Shown here: one piece after another, positions 54,312-63,214 of the stretch | Layout of the letters: the number at the start of each line of letters is the position of its first letter | Position numbering within the stretch: the first letter of the stretch is position 1 | Assembly: GCA_964398185.1 (NCBI GenBank) | Contig: CAYNML010000015.1 | Span: 1 to 64,000 of the forward strand | DNA from: Fen-1058 sp964398185 | GTDB lineage: Bacteria > Chloroflexota > Anaerolineae > Fen-1058 | Direction: 5' to 3' | DNA: 64,000 bases | Translations under genes and position numbers: made by a program | The notes under the pieces: generated by a model | Databases searched by the model: none | Told to the model about the DNA's origin: nothing | Seen by the model: the letters and a program-made list of their open reading frames with translations, nothing else

Positions 54312-55295
54312 TTAGTAGCGCGCCAACTTCCTCATCGCGTCCGCAATCTTCTGCGGATTCGGCATGAACCAGTCTTGCAGCGGATGGCTGTACGGCACAG
54401 CGGGCACATCTGGCCCGGCCACACGCCTGATGGGCGCGTCCATGTAATTGAAACCTTCTTCGGCCAGAATCGCCGCGATCTCTGCGCCGTATCCCAAGAA
54501 CCGATTGTCCTCATACACGATGAGAGCCTTGCCCGTTTTCTTGAACGAGTTGAGCACGGTCTCTTTGTCAAGCGGATTCAGTGTACGCAGATCGATCAGT
54601 TCCACGTCGATGCCTTCCCGCGCGACTTCTTCGGCGGCTTGCTGGCAGTAGTAGTGCATCATGCCATAGGCATACACGCTGAGGTCCGAGCCGGGCCGCG
54701 TGATCTTGGCCTCCCCGATCGGAATGGTGTACTCCCCGTCGGGCACCTCGCCCTTGATCAGGCGATAGCCCTTCTTCGGTTCGAGGAACAACACCGGGTT
54801 GTTGTCGCGCACCGCACTCTTAAGCAAACCCTTGGCATCATATGGATTAGACGGGATGACGACCTTCAAGCCCGGCACGTGCGCGAACGTCGCCTCGATC
54901 GATTGCGAGTGGTACAGTCCGCCGCCGATGCCGCCGCCGTAGGGTGTGCGAATCACCAGCGGAACCGTGAACGTGCCGCCGGTGCGATAGTACATGCGCG
55001 CTGCTTCGTTGACGATCTGGTTGTAGGCCGGCTGAATGAAATCGGCGAATTGGATCTCGCAGATGGGGCGCATCCCATTCATGGCCGCGCCGATACCCAC
55101 CGCCACGATCGATAGCTCGGCCAATGGCGAATCGATCACGCGCGTGGAGCCATACTTCGCATGCAGCCCCAACGTGGCGCGGAACACACCGCCGCGCGGG
55201 CCAACATCTTCGCCGGTGATGAACACACGATCATCGCGGGCGAGTTCTTCGTCCATCGCTTCGCGGATGCCTTCGATTAAAGTCTTCTCAGCCAT
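54312..55295 (-). CDS. 2-oxoacid dehydrogenase E1 beta subunit
   Basis: A 327-residue E1-beta with the pyrimidine-binding domain and the transketolase C-terminal domain. Typical blocks are TLIEGIREAMDEELARD, FITGEDVGPRGGVFRATLGL, FADFIQPAYNQIVNEAARMYYRTGG and VIPSNPYDAKGLLKSA. With E1-alpha it forms the thiamine-diphosphate heterotetramer. GGGAG precedes the ATG. Pyruvate and branched-chain versions are not separable by eye. Confidence 0.94.
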   Translation of the reverse strand: MAEKTLIEGIREAMDEELARDDRVFITGEDVGPRGGVFRATLGLHAKYGSTRVIDSPLAELSIVAVGIGAAMNGMRPICEIQFADFIQPAYNQIVNEAARMYYRTGGTFTVPLVIRTPYGGGIGGGLYHSQSIEATFAHVPGLKVVIPSNPYDAKGLLKSAVRDNNPVLFLEPKKGYRLIKGEVPDGEYTIPIGEAKITRPGSDLSVYAYGMMHYYCQQAAEEVAREGIDVELIDLRTLNPLDKETVLNSFKKTGKALIVYEDNRFLGYGAEIAAILAEEGFNYMDAPIRRVAGPDVPAVPYSHPLQDWFMPNPQKIADAMRKLARY

Positions 55296-55323
55296 GAATT
55301 TTCGTCTCCCTCGAATCGAAAAC

Positions 55324-55399
55324 GCAAAGGTAACGAGTAATGAGTAACGAGTAACGAGTAAATGGCCGATTACTCATTACTCATTACTCGTTACTTGTT
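55324..55399. repeat. Long inverted repeat of TAACGAGTAA units
   Basis: The left half iterates AACGAGTAATGAGTAACGAG and the right half ACTCATTACTCATTACTCG, giving a stem of about 30 bp around ATGGCCG. It sits between the E1alpha and E1beta genes. Confidence 0.7.
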
Positions 55400-56405
55400 A
55401 CGGCGCAAACACCGGCCCGGCTGCCCATTCCACATTCGGATACGGCGCGGCCTCGGCGGCTTGATGCGCGTGGTTCACTTCGTCGACGATCTGCTCATCC
55501 AGTTCGCGATCGTGCTGCTGCGAGAGGATGCCCGCATCCATCAAACGACCGCGAAATTTGGGAAGTGGATCGCTGATCTTCAGCGCAGCCTTGTCTTCTT
55601 TCGATCGATACGTGGAGTCATCGTCATCGGAGGAATGCGGCGTCAGGCGCACCACGCGCACTTCCAGCAGCGTCGCGCCGCCGCCCGATCGGGCGATGTC
55701 GATCGCTTCGCGCGCGGCGTGATACGCGGCAATCGGATCGAGGCCATCGGCGGTGATCCCGCGCACGCCGTAAGCCAATGACCGATCGGACACGCGCGCG
55801 ATCGCCATCTGCTTGTCCATCGGCACGGAGATGGCGTACTCGTTGTTCTCGACCACGACAATGAGGGGCAGTTTGTGGACGCCGGCCCACGTGAGGGCTT
55901 CGTGGAAATCGCCCTGATTCGTGGACCCTTCGCCGAGACAGGTCACCGCCACCCGATCGCCGCCGCGCAGTTTCTCGGCCAGCGCCACGCCGGCAGCTTG
56001 CGGCACTTGCGTGGCCACGGGACTGGAAACGCTGTAGATGTTCTTTGATCGCAGCGAATAATGCTCGGGCATCTGCCGCCCGCCGGAACTGGGATCGCCC
56101 TGCTTGCCAAAGACGCCCAGCATCACGTCGAGGGGTGTCATGCCGCAGGCCAGCACCATCGCCATGTCGCGGTAGTACGGCAGGAAATGATCTTCGCCGC
56201 GCCGCATGGCAAAGGCGATGCCCACCTGCGCGGCTTCGTGTCCCATGCCGGAAATGTGAAAGGCGATCTTGCCCTGCCGGTGCAAAATCCAGCAGCGCTC
56301 GTCCAGACGACGGGCGCGCAGCATGGCAGCGTACATGTCCAGCAAGAGATCGGCGGGCAAACCATCGAGGGTTGCAGTCGCAGATTCGACAGCCGTCATG
56401 ACCAT
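55398..56405 (-). CDS. 2-oxoacid dehydrogenase E1 alpha subunit
   Basis: A 335-residue E1-alpha that binds thiamine diphosphate. The motif normally read GDG...NN appears as LGEGSTNQGDFHEALTWAGV then VVVENNEYAIS. Other signatures are AMLRARRLDERCWILHRQGK and the catalytic-loop region LTPHSSDDDDSTYRSKED. ATG at 56405 (MVMTAV) is set by GGGAGG five bases upstream; an earlier in-frame TTG is rejected. The sequence leans toward the branched-chain/acetoin type, so the true substrate is open. Confidence 0.93.
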   Translation of the reverse strand: MVMTAVESATATLDGLPADLLLDMYAAMLRARRLDERCWILHRQGKIAFHISGMGHEAAQVGIAFAMRRGEDHFLPYYRDMAMVLACGMTPLDVMLGVFGKQGDPSSGGRQMPEHYSLRSKNIYSVSSPVATQVPQAAGVALAEKLRGGDRVAVTCLGEGSTNQGDFHEALTWAGVHKLPLIVVVENNEYAISVPMDKQMAIARVSDRSLAYGVRGITADGLDPIAAYHAAREAIDIARSGGGATLLEVRVVRLTPHSSDDDDSTYRSKEDKAALKISDPLPKFRGRLMDAGILSQQHDRELDEQIVDEVNHAHQAAEAAPYPNVEWAAGPVFAP

Positions 56406-56508
56406 CGGTTCCTCCCTTGGGTTGTAGGTTGTGGGGTCACACGTCAAGCACGGGCCAGGTACTCAACGTTAGGCTAAATGGCGCGAAACTCAGAGTGCGT
56501 TGTAAGAC

Positions 56509-56564
56509 GCTCCCCAACCGCGTCCTCGCGGTTTGCCCCGACCGCGAGGACGCAGTCGGGGAGC
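56509..56564. repeat. Hairpin with 24-base arms around an ACCGCGAGGACGC core
   Basis: The left arm (56509-56532, starting GCTCCCCAACCGCG) and the right arm (56541-56564, starting ACCGCGAGGACGC) match with only two mismatches over 24 bases around an 8-base loop. It lies between the orphan HicB gene and E1-alpha and shares its core with 14462-14508. Confidence 0.8.
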
Positions 56565-56578
56565 GGGTTCTCAAGACA

Positions 56579-56779
56579 TCAGATCGATGAATTCTTCCAT
56601 GCTCGAACCGGTACAGGCAGATTGTCTTCGCGCAAAGCGGCGATGTAGCCATCGATCGCTTCACGGATGTTCCTGACCGCTTCTTCGCGTGTTGTCCCCT
56701 GGCTGATGCAGCCCGCCAAACTGGGGCATTCCGCTACCCAATAACCATCCTCGCCAGGATACACAATCACCTGTCGCAT
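56579..56779 (-). CDS. Orphan HicB-family protein
   Basis: A 66-residue HicB-type protein (MRQVIVYPGEDGYWVAECPS, LAGCISQGTTREEAVRNIRE). The short strand-helix fold matches HicB antitoxins without a DNA-binding extension. GAGGAGG precedes the ATG. No HicA partner is adjacent on either side, so it is either orphaned or acts with a distant toxin. Confidence 0.85.
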   Translation of the reverse strand: MRQVIVYPGEDGYWVAECPSLAGCISQGTTREEAVRNIREAIDGYIAALREDNLPVPVRAWKNSSI

Positions 56780-56838
56780 GGCGCCTGCCTCCTCACCGTT
56801 TCTTCAGGCCAGAGTATACCGCACATTGTACGGCAGCG

Positions 56839-56876
56839 CGATACACGTTTACATTTTACGCTTCATGTTTTACTCT
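56839..56876. repeat. Short ACGTTTACATTTTACGCTTCATG tract
   Basis: A remnant of the iterated TTTACG-type repeats just after the DUF4126 stop. Confidence 0.4.
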
Positions 56877-57459
56877 CCGCCTTGCGCGCCGATCGAATCG
56901 CTCTGAATTTCGGGATGACGATGCGCAGCAGCAGTAACACCACGATCAAGATGAGGATGCCCATGATCACGGGGATGACGATGGTCGTGATGGTAACCAT
57001 CAACGCGCCGAGCGCTTCCACGAGCGCCAAGATCGGACTCGCCACCCCACCGGTCGATCCAGCTGCCACCGCGCGCGTCACCACCGTCGCACCTTGCACC
57101 GTCAGCGCCACACCGCCGCCCGCGATGATGGCCAGCGCCCAGCGCGCGATCGGGTGCATATCGGTTAACACCGCGGCCATCATGATCACGCCCGCGATGG
57201 TCGCGGCGGGTGTGGCGATGCTATCGAGCGCGTTACTGACCCACGGGACGAGGAACCCCAACAGTTCGATCAGCGTAGCCACCGCAAACACCAGCGCCGC
57301 CACCGGCGTGCCCATCCATTCAAAGCCCGGCGCCAGTTGAATGACGCCCGCCATCGAGGCGAGGCTCACCAGCAGCATCGGCACAAAGACGCGAAAGCCC
57401 ACCGCCGCGCTGAGACCGATGCCCAACAAAAAACTTGCAAGCATTTCTGCCATAGCCAT
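56863..57459 (-). CDS. DUF4126 membrane protein
   Basis: A 198-residue integral membrane protein of the DUF4126 family. The opening LLGIGLSAAVGFRVFVPMLL is characteristic. Further hydrophobic segments follow (AALVFAVATLIELLGFLVPW, AATIAGVIMMAAVL, WALAIIAGGGVALTVQGAT, TTIVIPVIMGILILIVVLLL), ending in a basic tail. The function of the family is unknown. Confidence 0.87.
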   Translation of the reverse strand: MAMAEMLASFLLGIGLSAAVGFRVFVPMLLVSLASMAGVIQLAPGFEWMGTPVAALVFAVATLIELLGFLVPWVSNALDSIATPAATIAGVIMMAAVLTDMHPIARWALAIIAGGGVALTVQGATVVTRAVAAGSTGGVASPILALVEALGALMVTITTIVIPVIMGILILIVVLLLLRIVIPKFRAIRSARKAESKT

Positions 57460-57523
57460 TCTCGTGGTTCAGGTTAATTGTGCGGCGATTGGAAAGCACA
57501 CCTGACGAACGTGCCGCTGATCA

Positions 57524-57625
57524 CCCACCTGCGTGGGCGAGTTCAACCAACTCCCGTCGGCGCAGGCCGACGGTCGGCTTCAGCCCACCAGGCGCGAATT
57601 GCCCATGTCCGCCGCAACGCGGCGG
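57524..57625. repeat. Array of four small hairpins between DUF4126 and tocopherol cyclase-like genes
   Basis: CCCAC/GTGGG (57524-57537), GAGTT/AACTC (57539-57553), CCGTCGGC/GCCGACGG (57554-57573) and CCGCCGC/GCGGCGG (57609-57625) each form a small stem with a 3-5 base loop. The interval 57460-57653 holds no gene. Confidence 0.75.
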
Positions 57626-57653
57626 TGGGCCGCTGGGCGCATTCGCCAGCCCC

Positions 57654-58649
57654 TCAATCCACAATCTGTTGAATCTCGCCGTTGATTTCCAACCCGGCGT
57701 GCCGCCCGGTTCCCTCAAATAGCACTTGCTCATCTTTCAAGTCGATCAGCTTCACGGCAATCGCCGCCGTCAAACTTTCCGTCACACGCTGCAGCATCTC
57801 ACTGCGATACGGCGCGTGCAGCAGGCCGCCTTCGCTGCGCGCCGCATCAATCGCCAGGCGATGCGTCTGGTTGACAACGCGCAAGATCACGTGTGTATCC
57901 GTCAAGCGCAGGCTGGTGATCTTCGATCCGTTGTACTTGGTGAAGCGGTACAACTGACGCCCATGCCACAACCCGATGATGAACCCCCGGAACGATTTGC
58001 CCAGCCACGGGATGGTCGCCACTGAGATTGTAATCGACGTACCCTGTTGTTCAAAGTGATTCGTCTGCCCCCAGATCCACGCCTGCGGAAAGGCCTGCCC
58101 CCAGTCCTTCTCAATGTAACCGCGCCCGCCGTCGAAATTCACCGTTTCACCGTTCATGTGCAGCGAGCCGCACACAGCATGATCGAAACCGAGCACGCCG
58201 TGATAGCACTCCATGAACGGCGCAAAGGCATACGGCCCCATGATGCCGGGCGAAGTCAGGCTGACCGGCCACGGCGTGATACCGTCGAACGTCAGCGCGC
58301 CGCGCAGGGTCCGATCGGAATCGGCAATGTCGATCGAGATGTGGTCCACCCGAAAGTGATTCGGCCCCACGCGCAGATCGAACTCCCGATCGGATGCCGC
58401 AAACTGATCGAGCGGGTAACGGTGGTACGTCGAATGGCCGCTCAAGCCATCGAGCACCTGGACGAACGCATGAGAGGTCGATCGATCCTTGCCCAGAAAC
58501 ACGCCCGGAATGATCGCCTGGACGTGCTGTTCGGTGGCATCGACGAACTTGAAATACCAGCCCTCAAAAAAGTCACGGCGTTTCCCCTGACCGTGATACA
58601 ACGCGGGCTGCCAGACGGCGCGCAGCCCGGCCCGGATTGCTTTCAGCAT
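57654..58649 (-). CDS. Tocopherol cyclase-like protein
   Basis: A 331-residue member of the tocopherol cyclase-like family (beta-barrel fold): DFFEGWYFKFVDAT near the start, then GILGPYAF-like SPGIMGPYAFAPFMECYHGV and the hallmark GRGYIEKDWGQAFPQAWIWGQTNHF. In plants and cyanobacteria the family makes vitamin E; many bacterial members have no known substrate. ATG at 58649 (MLKAIRAGLR) has a G-rich ribosome site. No tocopherol pathway genes lie nearby, so cyclase activity is uncertain. Confidence 0.88.
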   Translation of the reverse strand: MLKAIRAGLRAVWQPALYHGQGKRRDFFEGWYFKFVDATEQHVQAIIPGVFLGKDRSTSHAFVQVLDGLSGHSTYHRYPLDQFAASDREFDLRVGPNHFRVDHISIDIADSDRTLRGALTFDGITPWPVSLTSPGIMGPYAFAPFMECYHGVLGFDHAVCGSLHMNGETVNFDGGRGYIEKDWGQAFPQAWIWGQTNHFEQQGTSITISVATIPWLGKSFRGFIIGLWHGRQLYRFTKYNGSKITSLRLTDTHVILRVVNQTHRLAIDAARSEGGLLHAPYRSEMLQRVTESLTAAIAVKLIDLKDEQVLFEGTGRHAGLEINGEIQQIVD

Positions 58650-58674
58650 CTGTCCCCCCGCGACCTGCACAGTA

Positions 58675-58707
58675 TTTGTTGTGCTAATTCAAGTGTATCA
58701 CAACAAA
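58675..58707. promoter_or_regulatory. Palindrome TTTGTTGTG-N15-CACAACAAA upstream of the tocopherol cyclase-like gene
   Basis: Perfect 9-base inverted arms (58675-58683, 58699-58707) lie 26-58 bases before the start, a candidate operator. Confidence 0.5.
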
Positions 58708-58751
58708 ACTGCGTAATGTCGTCATCACTTCCATTACGCAGTCAGTGTGTC

Positions 58752-60362
58752 TCACCGCTTCGCCGCCGGCGGCCTGCCTTTGGCCTCCGCGGCATCTTCA
58801 ACGGGCGGCGCGGGCGGCGCATTGATGAGATCCCACAGGCCCTGCGCCAGCACGCCGATGGCTTGCGCCGCCGGGGCGCTGGCCTCCAACTGGAAGATGG
58901 TGGCCCCCTTTACAGAGGAGTACCGCAGTTTGGGATCGTCGGGAATGTGATAGACGCGCCGCAGCCCCAGCGCTTTTTCTACCTGCGCCGCTGGAATGCC
59001 GCCTGGCATGTTGGCGCGATTGATGACCAGCACGATGCGCTCCACCGGCAGGCCCAGCAGCGCGGCCATATCGCAGAAAATCCGCGCATTCTTCACCGAC
59101 GCCAGTTCCGGCGTGATCACCAGCAGCAGCAGGTTGACGATGTCGATCAATGCCAGGTTCTGATCGGTCAGGTAGCTGCCCGTGTCGATCACCACCGCGC
59201 TCGCTCGATCGCGCAGCCGGCGCGCGGCCTGCACCAGCATGCTGCCGGTGATCAATTCAGCCGCTTCCGGCTTGGGCGGCGCAAACAGCAGGTTGATGCC
59301 CGACGAGTGAGCCATCAACAGATCGGGCAAGGTCTCCGCGTCGGGGCGGCTGCTGGTGGTCAAATCGGCCAGCGACTTGGTGGGGCGCATGTTCAGGTGC
59401 ACCGGCAGATCGCCGAATTGCAGATCGGTGTCGATGAGGGCGGCGCCGTGCTGAATCTGATCGAGCGCAGCCGTCAGGTTGATTGCTAGCGCCGATACCC
59501 CCACGCCGCCGCGCGGACTGTAGACCATGAACAAGGGCACCCGCAGGCTGGAAGTGGTGCGCTCGACGACGGCGATTTCGGAAGGCAGCGCCGCCTGCGC
59601 AAGCGCCGGGCGTTTCGCTTCTTCGATCTTCCGGTAGGTCGGTATTGCCGCCTTGTACACGCGGCGAATGCAGTTCACCAGTTCGTCGGCGCTGAACGGC
59701 TTGGTCTGGTAATCGCGCGCGCCCGCCAGCATGGCCGAGCGCATGTAGTCCTGCTCGAACTGAACTGAGATAATGATGACCTGGCAATAGGGCACCTGCA
59801 GCGACATTTCGCGGGTGGCCGTGATGCCATCCATGTCCGGCATGTTGATGTCCATCAACACGATGTGCGGCTCGTACTCGTGCGCCAATTCCAGGCCAGA
59901 GATGCCGTTGTAGGCCTGCCCGACCACTTCCATGTCTGACTCGAAAGCAATCAGGCGGCTGACGTTCTCGCGCGTCTCTTTGTTGTCGTCTACGATCAGG
60001 ATGCGGATTTTATCGCCGGTGGAACCGGGTTTTACGAGGCGCGTCGGCGGACGTGACAACGCTTCAGCTTTGGCTGCAGAACGGGCGGCAGCATCGGCCG
60101 CAGCGGCGGTCTGGCGCTGAGCGGCAGCCTTCTGCTCGGCAGCCGTGGGACTCGCCACCTTGGCCTGCCCGATTAATGACGTTAACGAGGGAGGCGGTTC
60201 AGATGCAACAGCAGGAGCAGCGGGGACGGCAGTGGATTTGGCCGGTGCGGGCGCGGTTTGCTTGACCTTCTTGCGGCGGCGGCGCATGACGACCGCCAGC
60301 ACCAGCACGAAGAGCAGCAGCACGGACAGCCCGGCAATGACAAGCAGGAGTGTAGGATCCAT
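58752..60362 (-). CDS. Receiver-domain protein with TadZ/CpaE-like ATPase and N-terminal membrane anchor
   Basis: A 536-residue protein. One N-terminal membrane segment (LLLVIAGLSVLLLFVLVLAVV) and a basic linker lead to a response-regulator receiver domain at ~120-240 (ILIVDDNKETRENVSRLIAF, phospho-acceptor in IVLMDINMPDMDG, Lys in QTKPFS). The rest is a MinD/TadZ-type ATPase, but its Walker A reads YSPRGGVGVSALAINL, lacking the lysine, as in TadZ localisation proteins. It may place a Flp-pilus or other machine. The Flp pilin in the window is a possible partner, though the genes are 15 kb apart. Confidence 0.87.
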   Translation of the reverse strand: MDPTLLLVIAGLSVLLLFVLVLAVVMRRRRKKVKQTAPAPAKSTAVPAAPAVASEPPPSLTSLIGQAKVASPTAAEQKAAAQRQTAAAADAAARSAAKAEALSRPPTRLVKPGSTGDKIRILIVDDNKETRENVSRLIAFESDMEVVGQAYNGISGLELAHEYEPHIVLMDINMPDMDGITATREMSLQVPYCQVIIISVQFEQDYMRSAMLAGARDYQTKPFSADELVNCIRRVYKAAIPTYRKIEEAKRPALAQAALPSEIAVVERTTSSLRVPLFMVYSPRGGVGVSALAINLTAALDQIQHGAALIDTDLQFGDLPVHLNMRPTKSLADLTTSSRPDAETLPDLLMAHSSGINLLFAPPKPEAAELITGSMLVQAARRLRDRASAVVIDTGSYLTDQNLALIDIVNLLLLVITPELASVKNARIFCDMAALLGLPVERIVLVINRANMPGGIPAAQVEKALGLRRVYHIPDDPKLRYSSVKGATIFQLEASAPAAQAIGVLAQGLWDLINAPPAPPVEDAAEAKGRPPAAKR

Positions 60363-60423
60363 TGGACACAATCACCTTGAGTACAGTAACGGCTATTGTA
60401 CGCGGCCCGACCCTCTGCGCCAA

Positions 60424-60468
60424 TCCCACCAAAGTCCGGGGACTATCTCGTCCCACCAAAGTCCGGGG
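60424..60468. repeat. Tandem direct repeat TCCCACCAAAGTCCGGGG (two copies)
   Basis: Exact 18-base copies at 60424-60441 and 60451-60468 lie between the TadZ-like and DUF4129 genes. Confidence 0.85.
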
Positions 60469-60493
60469 CGCAGCACGGGACATACCTTACCGC

Positions 60494-61960
60494 TCACTCC
60501 TCAGTTAGCGGCGATTGTATCACAGGTGTCTCTTGCAGACGAATGAGGGCGGACTGCGCGGCCTGCGCCTCGTCGGGCGTAAGGTCATCGTCGGCATAAC
60601 GTGCGCGAAGATAGAGGGCGGTCAATCCATCCAGGGCTGCCTGTCGCGTTTCAGGCAAGCGGCCAATTTGCTGCGCATATTGCGCGGGCGTTTGCGAGGG
60701 CGCGCGCTCTGGTATACGCACACGCGCCCAGTCCAGGAAGCCCTGATAAGCGCGGCGCACGGTCTGCCGCGCATCATCGCCGCGCAGCGGCAGATACCTT
60801 TCGCGCTCGGCAACAGATTTGCGGCGCAGGCGTTCGAGCAAGTTCTTCAACTGCTCCCGCAGCAATTCGCGCGTCGCAATACTTTCGCGAATTTCGTCGG
60901 GATTGCGGCGAGACAGTAAACCCGATCGGCGCAGCGCCCAGATGGCGGCCACGGCGAACACGATCAACAGCAGCACCACCGCGGTGCCCCGGCTGAACGT
61001 GGCAAATTCGGGCGAATCGAGAAAACTCTGGACGTCGCGCTGGGCGCCCGCCAGGTTTAGCTGCACACCCAGGTTGCGAATCACCTGCATCACCCCCATG
61101 ACACCTTCCAGGATCAAACGCAGGATCGCCTGCAGCAGTGGCACCAGGGGCGTGATCAACCAGAACAAAAAAGTCAACACCGGGCGCAGCACATCGACCA
61201 AGCCATTCCCCAGCGTGAAAGCGGCCGGACCGATCGAAGCGATGAACTCCCGCAGCACGTCGGGGGAGAAGAGCGTCGCGATCAGCAGCCCGCTCAGCAG
61301 GATGGCGCCGACCACGCCAAGGATGATGGCGAACCAATGGCGCTGGCGCTTCAGCCACGATCCGGCTTCCGGCTGCTGCGCGCGCGCCAGCTCCACATTG
61401 ACGATCGTCAAGGTGCTCAACGCGGTGGCAAAGAAGATCAGCACGGCGGCCAGCACATCGGACGGCGCGAGGCGGCGCGAGAAGTGATTGACCAGGATCA
61501 GGCAGGCCAGGGCCAGCACACCGTTGAGAAAAGTCCGCTCCAGGTTTTCTTCAACCAGCGATCGGCTGCGTCCAAGGAGAATGCCGCGCCACCACAAAAT
61601 GGCCACCACCATCGCCGTGAGCAGTTCGGGCGCGACAGAGTTTTGCCAGTCCAGCAAATTCTGCAACAAGACGCCGGGCAGCGACATGGAATAGGTCAGC
61701 ACGGTAATGACGACAATCGCCAGCAAGCCGTTTAACACGATCAGGCGGCGTTCATGGCGCGTCCGGCGCATGGCCTGACGAGTCACCACCATGCTCGCCA
61801 GGATCACGCCCACCATCACGCCGGGCGGCGGCACCTGCCCCACCCGATTGATTCCGGTGGAGAGCACCACCCACTGCGCCCACGGCTCAAACCACGTCAC
61901 CACCATGCTGGCGATGGCGACCGGTAGAATAATCAGCTGCAGCCAGTCAATGCGCTTCAT
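60494..61960 (-). CDS. DUF4129-domain membrane protein
   Basis: A 488-residue protein with an N-terminal set of hydrophobic segments (LIILPVAIASMVVTWFEPWA, GVILASMVVT, VVITVLTYSMSLPGVLL, VGAILLSGLLIATLF) and a C-terminal DUF4129 domain (AYQGFLDWARVRIPERAPSQ, TPAQYAQQIG, LYLRARYADDDLTPDEA). DUF4129 proteins are routinely encoded with DUF58 and MoxR genes, as here. Function is unknown. Confidence 0.87.
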   Translation of the reverse strand: MKRIDWLQLIILPVAIASMVVTWFEPWAQWVVLSTGINRVGQVPPPGVMVGVILASMVVTRQAMRRTRHERRLIVLNGLLAIVVITVLTYSMSLPGVLLQNLLDWQNSVAPELLTAMVVAILWWRGILLGRSRSLVEENLERTFLNGVLALACLILVNHFSRRLAPSDVLAAVLIFFATALSTLTIVNVELARAQQPEAGSWLKRQRHWFAIILGVVGAILLSGLLIATLFSPDVLREFIASIGPAAFTLGNGLVDVLRPVLTFLFWLITPLVPLLQAILRLILEGVMGVMQVIRNLGVQLNLAGAQRDVQSFLDSPEFATFSRGTAVVLLLIVFAVAAIWALRRSGLLSRRNPDEIRESIATRELLREQLKNLLERLRRKSVAERERYLPLRGDDARQTVRRAYQGFLDWARVRIPERAPSQTPAQYAQQIGRLPETRQAALDGLTALYLRARYADDDLTPDEAQAAQSALIRLQETPVIQSPLTEE

Positions 61961-61972
61961 GCTCTTGCCCCA

Positions 61973-63214
61973 TCAAGTGGCCGGCGGACTCACCGGCGAC
62001 CACGCCAGGTTCAACGCTGACAGTTCCGGCCAATTTTCGCGCACCACGCACAGCGGCACGTCGGGCGGCACAGGCCGATCGAGTTGACGACCGACCAGAA
62101 TCAGCGCCACCGGATGGCCCTTGCGCCGCAGGCCCAACAGCCCATTGAGCAGGGCATCGTTGATCAATGAAGTGATCGCAAAGATCGAAGCGCCATAGGG
62201 CAGCCGCGGTTGTTCGAGGCGCAATAGCTGGTCAAACGGCATGAGCGGTGTGGACATCAATTCGGCCAGGGTGTCGAGCAAGTGGCTGGCCTGCAAAGCG
62301 TGACGCGACGCGGGCAGGTGAATCCATGCACCGGATTCAAGGATGGCGCCGTTCGAGGCCAGGCCGACAGAGCGGCGCGCTTCCAGTCCCGCCAGTGCCA
62401 GCGAGGCGGCCACCACAATGGCCGTCTCGAGAAAGTCGACGACGACACCTTCATAGAGGTGCTCCAGCGTTTGGACATTCAGGCAGATCATCCAGTGCGG
62501 CGCGGCGCTGGGATCGAACAGTTTGGTCTGCAAGGTGCTGCGATGTGCCGTCGCTTTCCAGTGCACGTGGCGCACACTGTCACCGGGGTGATAATCGCGC
62601 GCGCCGGCCACTTGCAGCAGATCGTTCAAGATGCGCCGCTCGCTGCCGAAATCGCCCAGCGGCCGCGCCACCGCTAAGCTGAGCTGCCGGACCGGAACAA
62701 TCTTGGGATAGACCAGCACGGTCTGCACAGCCGCCGCCAGCTGGCGGCGGCGGCGAAACCCAAACAGATCGCCGGACGCGATCTGCGCCGGTCCGATGCG
62801 ATAGACACCGCGTCGTTCGCCGCGCAGCCGATAGCGCCGCCGCACTTTCTCGTACCAGCGCAGACTGTAAACATTAGCCAGCACACGGCGATGTGGCCGC
62901 GTACTGAGATGTGTCTCGGTGCGCAAAATGAGCAGATCTTGCGGCACTTCATCTTCCACCCGCAACCACGGCAGCGGCAGCGGTTTGGCATTGATCAGCT
63001 CAACCCAGAATTCCGTCTCTTCGCCCTGAAACAAGCGCAGCGTCTCAAACCGGCGCGTATAGCTGATGCCCGCCAGGCAATAGCGGCCCCACAACCACGA
63101 GGTGAAGGCAATGATTACCACGATGATGCCGATGAGGAACAGCAGCGGGCTGCGTGTTACCAGGCTGAGCACAAAAACGAGGAAAAGCAGCACAAGGGTG
63201 AGACGGCTGGTCAT
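61973..63214 (-). CDS. DUF58-domain protein
   Basis: A 413-residue DUF58 protein. Two N-terminal hydrophobic segments (LTLVLLFLVFVLSLV, LFLIGIIVVIIAFTSW) are followed by a strand region (RLFQGEETEFWVELINAKPL) and the hallmark block YHPGDSVRHVHWKATAHRST. The C-terminal part resembles a von Willebrand A-type fold. Its ATG overlaps the MoxR stop (ATGA), so the two are co-translated. DUF58 proteins commonly act with MoxR ATPases as chaperone partners. Confidence 0.9.
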   Translation of the reverse strand: MTSRLTLVLLFLVFVLSLVTRSPLLFLIGIIVVIIAFTSWLWGRYCLAGISYTRRFETLRLFQGEETEFWVELINAKPLPLPWLRVEDEVPQDLLILRTETHLSTRPHRRVLANVYSLRWYEKVRRRYRLRGERRGVYRIGPAQIASGDLFGFRRRRQLAAAVQTVLVYPKIVPVRQLSLAVARPLGDFGSERRILNDLLQVAGARDYHPGDSVRHVHWKATAHRSTLQTKLFDPSAAPHWMICLNVQTLEHLYEGVVVDFLETAIVVAASLALAGLEARRSVGLASNGAILESGAWIHLPASRHALQASHLLDTLAELMSTPLMPFDQLLRLEQPRLPYGASIFAITSLINDALLNGLLGLRRKGHPVALILVGRQLDRPVPPDVPLCVVRENWPELSALNLAWSPVSPPAT

